A stretch of DNA of 64,000 nucleotides from contig JAHDVF020001034.1 in assembly GCA_022606425.2 (NCBI GenBank), positions 434,001 to 498,000 of the forward strand. The letters run 5' to 3'. The position numbers and the translations under genes are program-made. Position 1 is the stretch's first letter. Each line of letters opens with the position of its first letter. The stretch is from Lepidostoma basale. Taxonomy: Eukaryota > Arthropoda > Insecta > Trichoptera > Lepidostomatidae. Below, piece after piece: positions 62,640-64,000 of this stretch. The notes under the pieces were generated by a model. The model searched no databases. It saw nothing but the letters and a program-made list of their open reading frames with translations, and was not told the origin of the DNA.

Positions 62640-62875
62640 TTTTGTTTTTAACAATTATGTAAATTTTTATGTTTAATAATTAACATTTATCATAGTTTAT
62701 GTTAATGACATGTATCGCTTTTCTAAGGCATTATCAAATGTAATGATGATTATAAAAAATAACATTTGTTAATGCCTTGGAAAGACTAAACACGCCATTT
62801 ACATAATATATAATAAGACTTCAAGAAAACAAACGTTTTCATTCGTATTAATTAGTATCATTATCAATGAATACA
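62640..62875. repeat. FB-A foldback element
   Basis: TTAATGACATGTATCGCTTT, TCTAAGGCATTATCAAATG, inverted ATTTGTTAATGCCTTGGAAA and CAAGAAAACAAACGTTTTC with ATTCGTATTAATT. A further half-core (GGGAATGACATATTTTGTCG) lies at 62970-63015. Confidence 0.82.
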
Positions 62876-62879
62876 AACT

Positions 62880-63730
62880 ATTTAATCGTATTATAGATTA
62901 AAAAAAAACTATGAATATGAATGTAATATTAAAAGTTGTTATATTAAGTCTATATAAAAGGTTTTTCTATATATTTGATGGGAATGACATATTTTGTCGT
63001 GCTAAGGCATTATAAACGAACAAACTATAAATAAAACAAAAATATTTTAAGATTATTTTTGTTAGAATCATGTTTTCCTCCCCTGTTCTGTATATACGAG
63101 TATATAAAGGACTAAGTTTACAATAGTGTCACCAATCTGTCGATGCCAGTGAGCCTGGCGAAACCGGTAGCTGTCGAAATAAAGACAAAAGTGGAAGTGT
63201 TATTTAAAACAAAAGAAAACATTATTTTTTTCATAAACACAACGCTCGAATCGACTGTTTGAATCCGTAATATTTGATCCAGTGTGCGACCGGCCTATTC
63301 TCCAATGATCTTTAACAATGTAACCTAAATACGAGAAACATTTACTCGGAATCTAATAATTCATACCCACATCTTCATCTCGATCTCGCAAATGTGGGAT
63401 TTGAATTTTGCTTATAATGGCTATATCTGACACTCTAAGTGAAGTCATTGCGCGATATCCCTTATAACTTGGTGGTAGGCGTGAAGTCGGCATTAACGAT
63501 TTTACCACGTCACTCAGTTGTCTGTTAACCTCATACATATTAATTACAAAATTATTTTAATTAAACGATAAAGATAAAATTATTTCGAAGCTTAATCCAG
63601 TTTGTCAAAATTGAATTATCAATTAGAAAACTAGACACAACATGCGTAGATATTCAAAATGTCAAACACTATTAATTATTTAGTAAATATATACGTAAAT
63701 GTGTTTTATCTAGAAGAATTATTATAATTT
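62880..63730. other. No gene recognised
   Basis: 63135-63190 has GAGCCTGGCGAAACCGGTAG, sharing the GAAACCGG motif with FB-G. 63400-63500 is mixed-composition. No coding signature. Confidence 0.4.
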
Positions 63731-63734
63731 TTTT

Positions 63735-63860
63735 TTATATGAAGCACTCACTTTGTGGTTAGACATTTTAAAAACATGAAATAAATATAAAAAGCTTTGT
63801 ATTTAACCACAGCATGGTTATTATAATTGATGCCAACTCTAATAGTTTCACTTTTTTTTT
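63735..63860. repeat. FB-E left arm
   Basis: ATATGAAGCACTCACTTTGT, TTGTATTTAACCACAGCATG and ATAATTGATGCCAACTC. The inner part and right arm are not recognisable before the window end. Confidence 0.72.
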
Positions 63861-64000
63861 TACTTCTACATGATATACCTGCATTTGATAAAAAAAAATT
63901 ATGGACTGTACTTGTCATCCTATGCATGGCCTGTATCGTGACAAATACATAAAAGAGCATGTTAGTAACATGGCAGTTTGTTAGTATTTGTTAGTAAACT

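Overview
This window looks like gene-poor, repeat-saturated insect nuclear DNA, probably lepidopteran. It is AT-rich by eye. It holds many 5'-truncated non-LTR retrotransposons of the RTE, jockey and CR1/L2 types, a tRNA-derived SINE, long inverted-repeat (foldback) elements and a hAT MITE. I found no host protein gene, rRNA, free-standing tRNA gene or CRISPR array. The insect assignment is inference from transposon protein style and was not tested by search. Family labels used here (RTE-A to RTE-F, J1, J2, SINE-T, SINE-R, FB-A to FB-G) are mine.

The main occupant is RTE-A, an RTE-like LINE present as about 40 fragments on both strands. Every copy is 5'-truncated. The longest (61396-62376, minus) keeps reverse transcriptase motifs from SPWLFN through YADD to the C-terminus. 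The shared C-terminal landmarks are [33 protein letters not shown] and SILSAYP. Copies end in a short tandem tail: (GTTA)n for most, (GTT)n or (GTATT)n for a second subfamily. Other LINEs are RTE-B (18.4, 48.7, 49.1 and 62.4 kb; GAA-rich tail), RTE-C (9.7 kb), RTE-D (13.0 and 35.0 kb), RTE-E (5.8-6.5 kb), RTE-F (50.3 kb), jockey J1 (41.3-42.3 kb), jockey-like J2 (27.3, 27.9, 29.2, 37.2, 49.3 and 59.5 kb) and an L2/CR1-like element (44.5-45.1 kb).

Two short retroelements ride on this. SINE-T has a tRNA-Gly-like head with pol III A and B boxes and an (AAT)n tail. SINE-R is an apparently non-autonomous element whose last ~65 bp match the 3' end of RTE-A. One SINE-R copy is a complete 835-bp insertion bounded by an exact 11-bp target-site duplication (TSD), and I regard this as the most interesting object here. 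DNA-type elements are a 408-bp hAT MITE with an exact 8-bp TSD and several foldback families with arms of 30 to ~130 bp.

Layout: 0-9 kb, RTE fragments and foldbacks. 9-13.8 kb, hAT MITE, RTE-C, SINE-R and RTE-D. 14-26.7 kb, foldbacks interleaved with RTE-A and RTE-B. 27.2-28.8 kb, a ~58-bp minisatellite split by two J2 insertions. 30.3-31.4 kb, RTE-A nested in RTE-A with a (TA)n run. 31.4-33.3 kb, foldback cluster. 33.9-35.6 kb, opposed RTE-A copies, RTE-D and SINE-T. 36-39.6 kb, FB-C and FB-G. 40.6-45.6 kb, CR1, jockey and L2 relics. 46.4-50.5 kb, RTE-A, RTE-B and J2 nests. 50.5-51.7 kb, FB-C cluster. 52-57.5 kb, SINE-T, RTE-A and the 835-bp SINE-R. 58.5-59.1 kb, a ~157-186-bp tandem repeat. 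59.5-62.6 kb, J2 in RTE-A, FB-B and the longest RTE-A. Several exact TSDs allow relative dating of insertions. Sequence between elements is mostly unannotatable, with a few less repetitive islands that may be old noncoding sequence.
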